Shown here one piece after another: positions 51,439 through 51,574 of a stretch of 51,574 nt of DNA. Positions within the stretch are counted from its first letter, which is position 1, and each line of letters begins with the position of its first letter. The notes under the pieces are model-generated. The model saw only the letters and a program-made list of their open reading frames with translations. It was not told the DNA's origin and did not search any database. Source of the stretch: an uncultured Desulfobulbaceae bacterium (GTDB taxonomy: Bacteria > Desulfobacterota > Desulfobulbia > Desulfobulbales > Desulfocapsaceae); the NCBI GenBank assembly GCA_903887485.1, contig CAISPV010000102.1, positions 1-51,574 on the forward strand. Reading direction: 5' to 3'. A program made the translations under genes and the position numbers.

Positions 51439-51574
51439 CTATGTTCCCTTTAAGTGTTGAAACTGCCCCAGAGAAATGGCGAGCAAAGACTCTGGTGAAA
51501 TTTGGGGATGTTGCTCAAGAGAACGCCGCCACCCCAGATAATTCGACAGATACTTTGTGGCTACACCATGAAAG
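51439..51574 (-). mobile_element. 3' end of a probable transposase gene (IS fragment, cut by the window edge)
   Basis: The frame open from the window edge to TAG at 51441-51439 encodes 44 residues, FHGVATKYLSNYLGWRRSLE followed by a helical tail ending QFQHLKGT. This resembles the C-terminal region of DDE transposases of insertion sequences. The bases GGCTATGTTCCCTTTAAGTG (51438 on, plus strand) would suit the outer end of a terminal inverted repeat. The IS abuts the AhpD-like reading frame. Family assignment is uncertain. Confidence 0.5.

Noticed and set aside
51430-51450. Frameshift joining NIAKF to QSLRPETM to lengthen the AhpD-like protein
   Set aside because: The resemblance is short and falls inside the transposase 3' end; an IS junction explains the missing N-terminus more simply.

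Overview
The window reads as a chromosomal segment of a Gram-negative anaerobe, most likely a Desulfobacterota (deltaproteobacterial) member of the Desulfobulbales type. The grounds are lipid A genes (lpxC, lpxK, lpxB), a Tol operon, a Tat-exported molybdopterin oxidoreductase with a four-cluster ferredoxin subunit, a rubrerythrin, a PilS/PilR-like pair and two apparent selenoprotein genes. This placement is inference from protein families; no marker gene such as 16S rRNA is present.

Layout. 1-230: intergenic hairpins, one resembling an IS200/IS605 right end, then a terminator. 272-3929 (-): chaperone, molybdoenzyme and Fe-S subunit operon. 4241-4317 (-): tRNA-His. 4475-8021 (-): zinc-ribbon protein, a prephenate dehydratase-ACT-prephenate dehydrogenase fusion followed by an unlisted 47-aa membrane protein, and tlyA. 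8040-12770 (-): tolQ-tolR-tolA-tolB-cpoB without pal. 12957-20850 (-): a type II fatty-acid-synthase-like cluster (KAS, ACP, FabG, FabZ) with two CrtI-type FAD enzymes, interrupted by a secreted beta-propeller gene and ending in a small ORF with an in-frame UGA. 21029-22515 (+): TrxR-like protein and rubrerythrin. 22584-29433 (-): surE, histidine kinase/sigma-54 regulator, GIY-YIG protein, MepK-like endopeptidase and L,D-transpeptidase. 29555-32813 (+): tatC with an apparent frameshift at T9, class II aldolase, UDP-glucuronate epimerase. 33016-35288 (-): lpxK-lpxC. 35499-40409 (+): livKHMGF. 40640-45169 (+): Gfo/Idh dehydrogenase, lpxB, FecR-domain repeat protein. 45637-49669 (+): three signalling genes (receiver-GGDEF, histidine kinase, receiver-kinase). 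49851-50588 (-): methyltransferase. 50979-51574 (-): an AhpD/CMD-like gene with an in-frame UGA at its CxxC motif, butted against the 3' end of a probable transposase.

How the parts fit. Much of the window concerns the envelope: lipid A, Tol, peptidoglycan remodelling, Tat export with two visible Tat substrates, and an unusual lipid or polyene cluster. The most notable observations are two candidate selenocysteine genes, each with a SECIS-like hairpin about 23-24 nt after the UGA. One ends the lipid cluster (CU next to CxxC pairs) and overlaps the preceding gene by ATGA; the other is a CxxU version of the AhpD motif. Other points of interest are the frameshifted tatC, the lipid cluster itself, the PheA-TyrA fusion, and a short inverted-repeat element family present at 40.4 and 50.7 kb.
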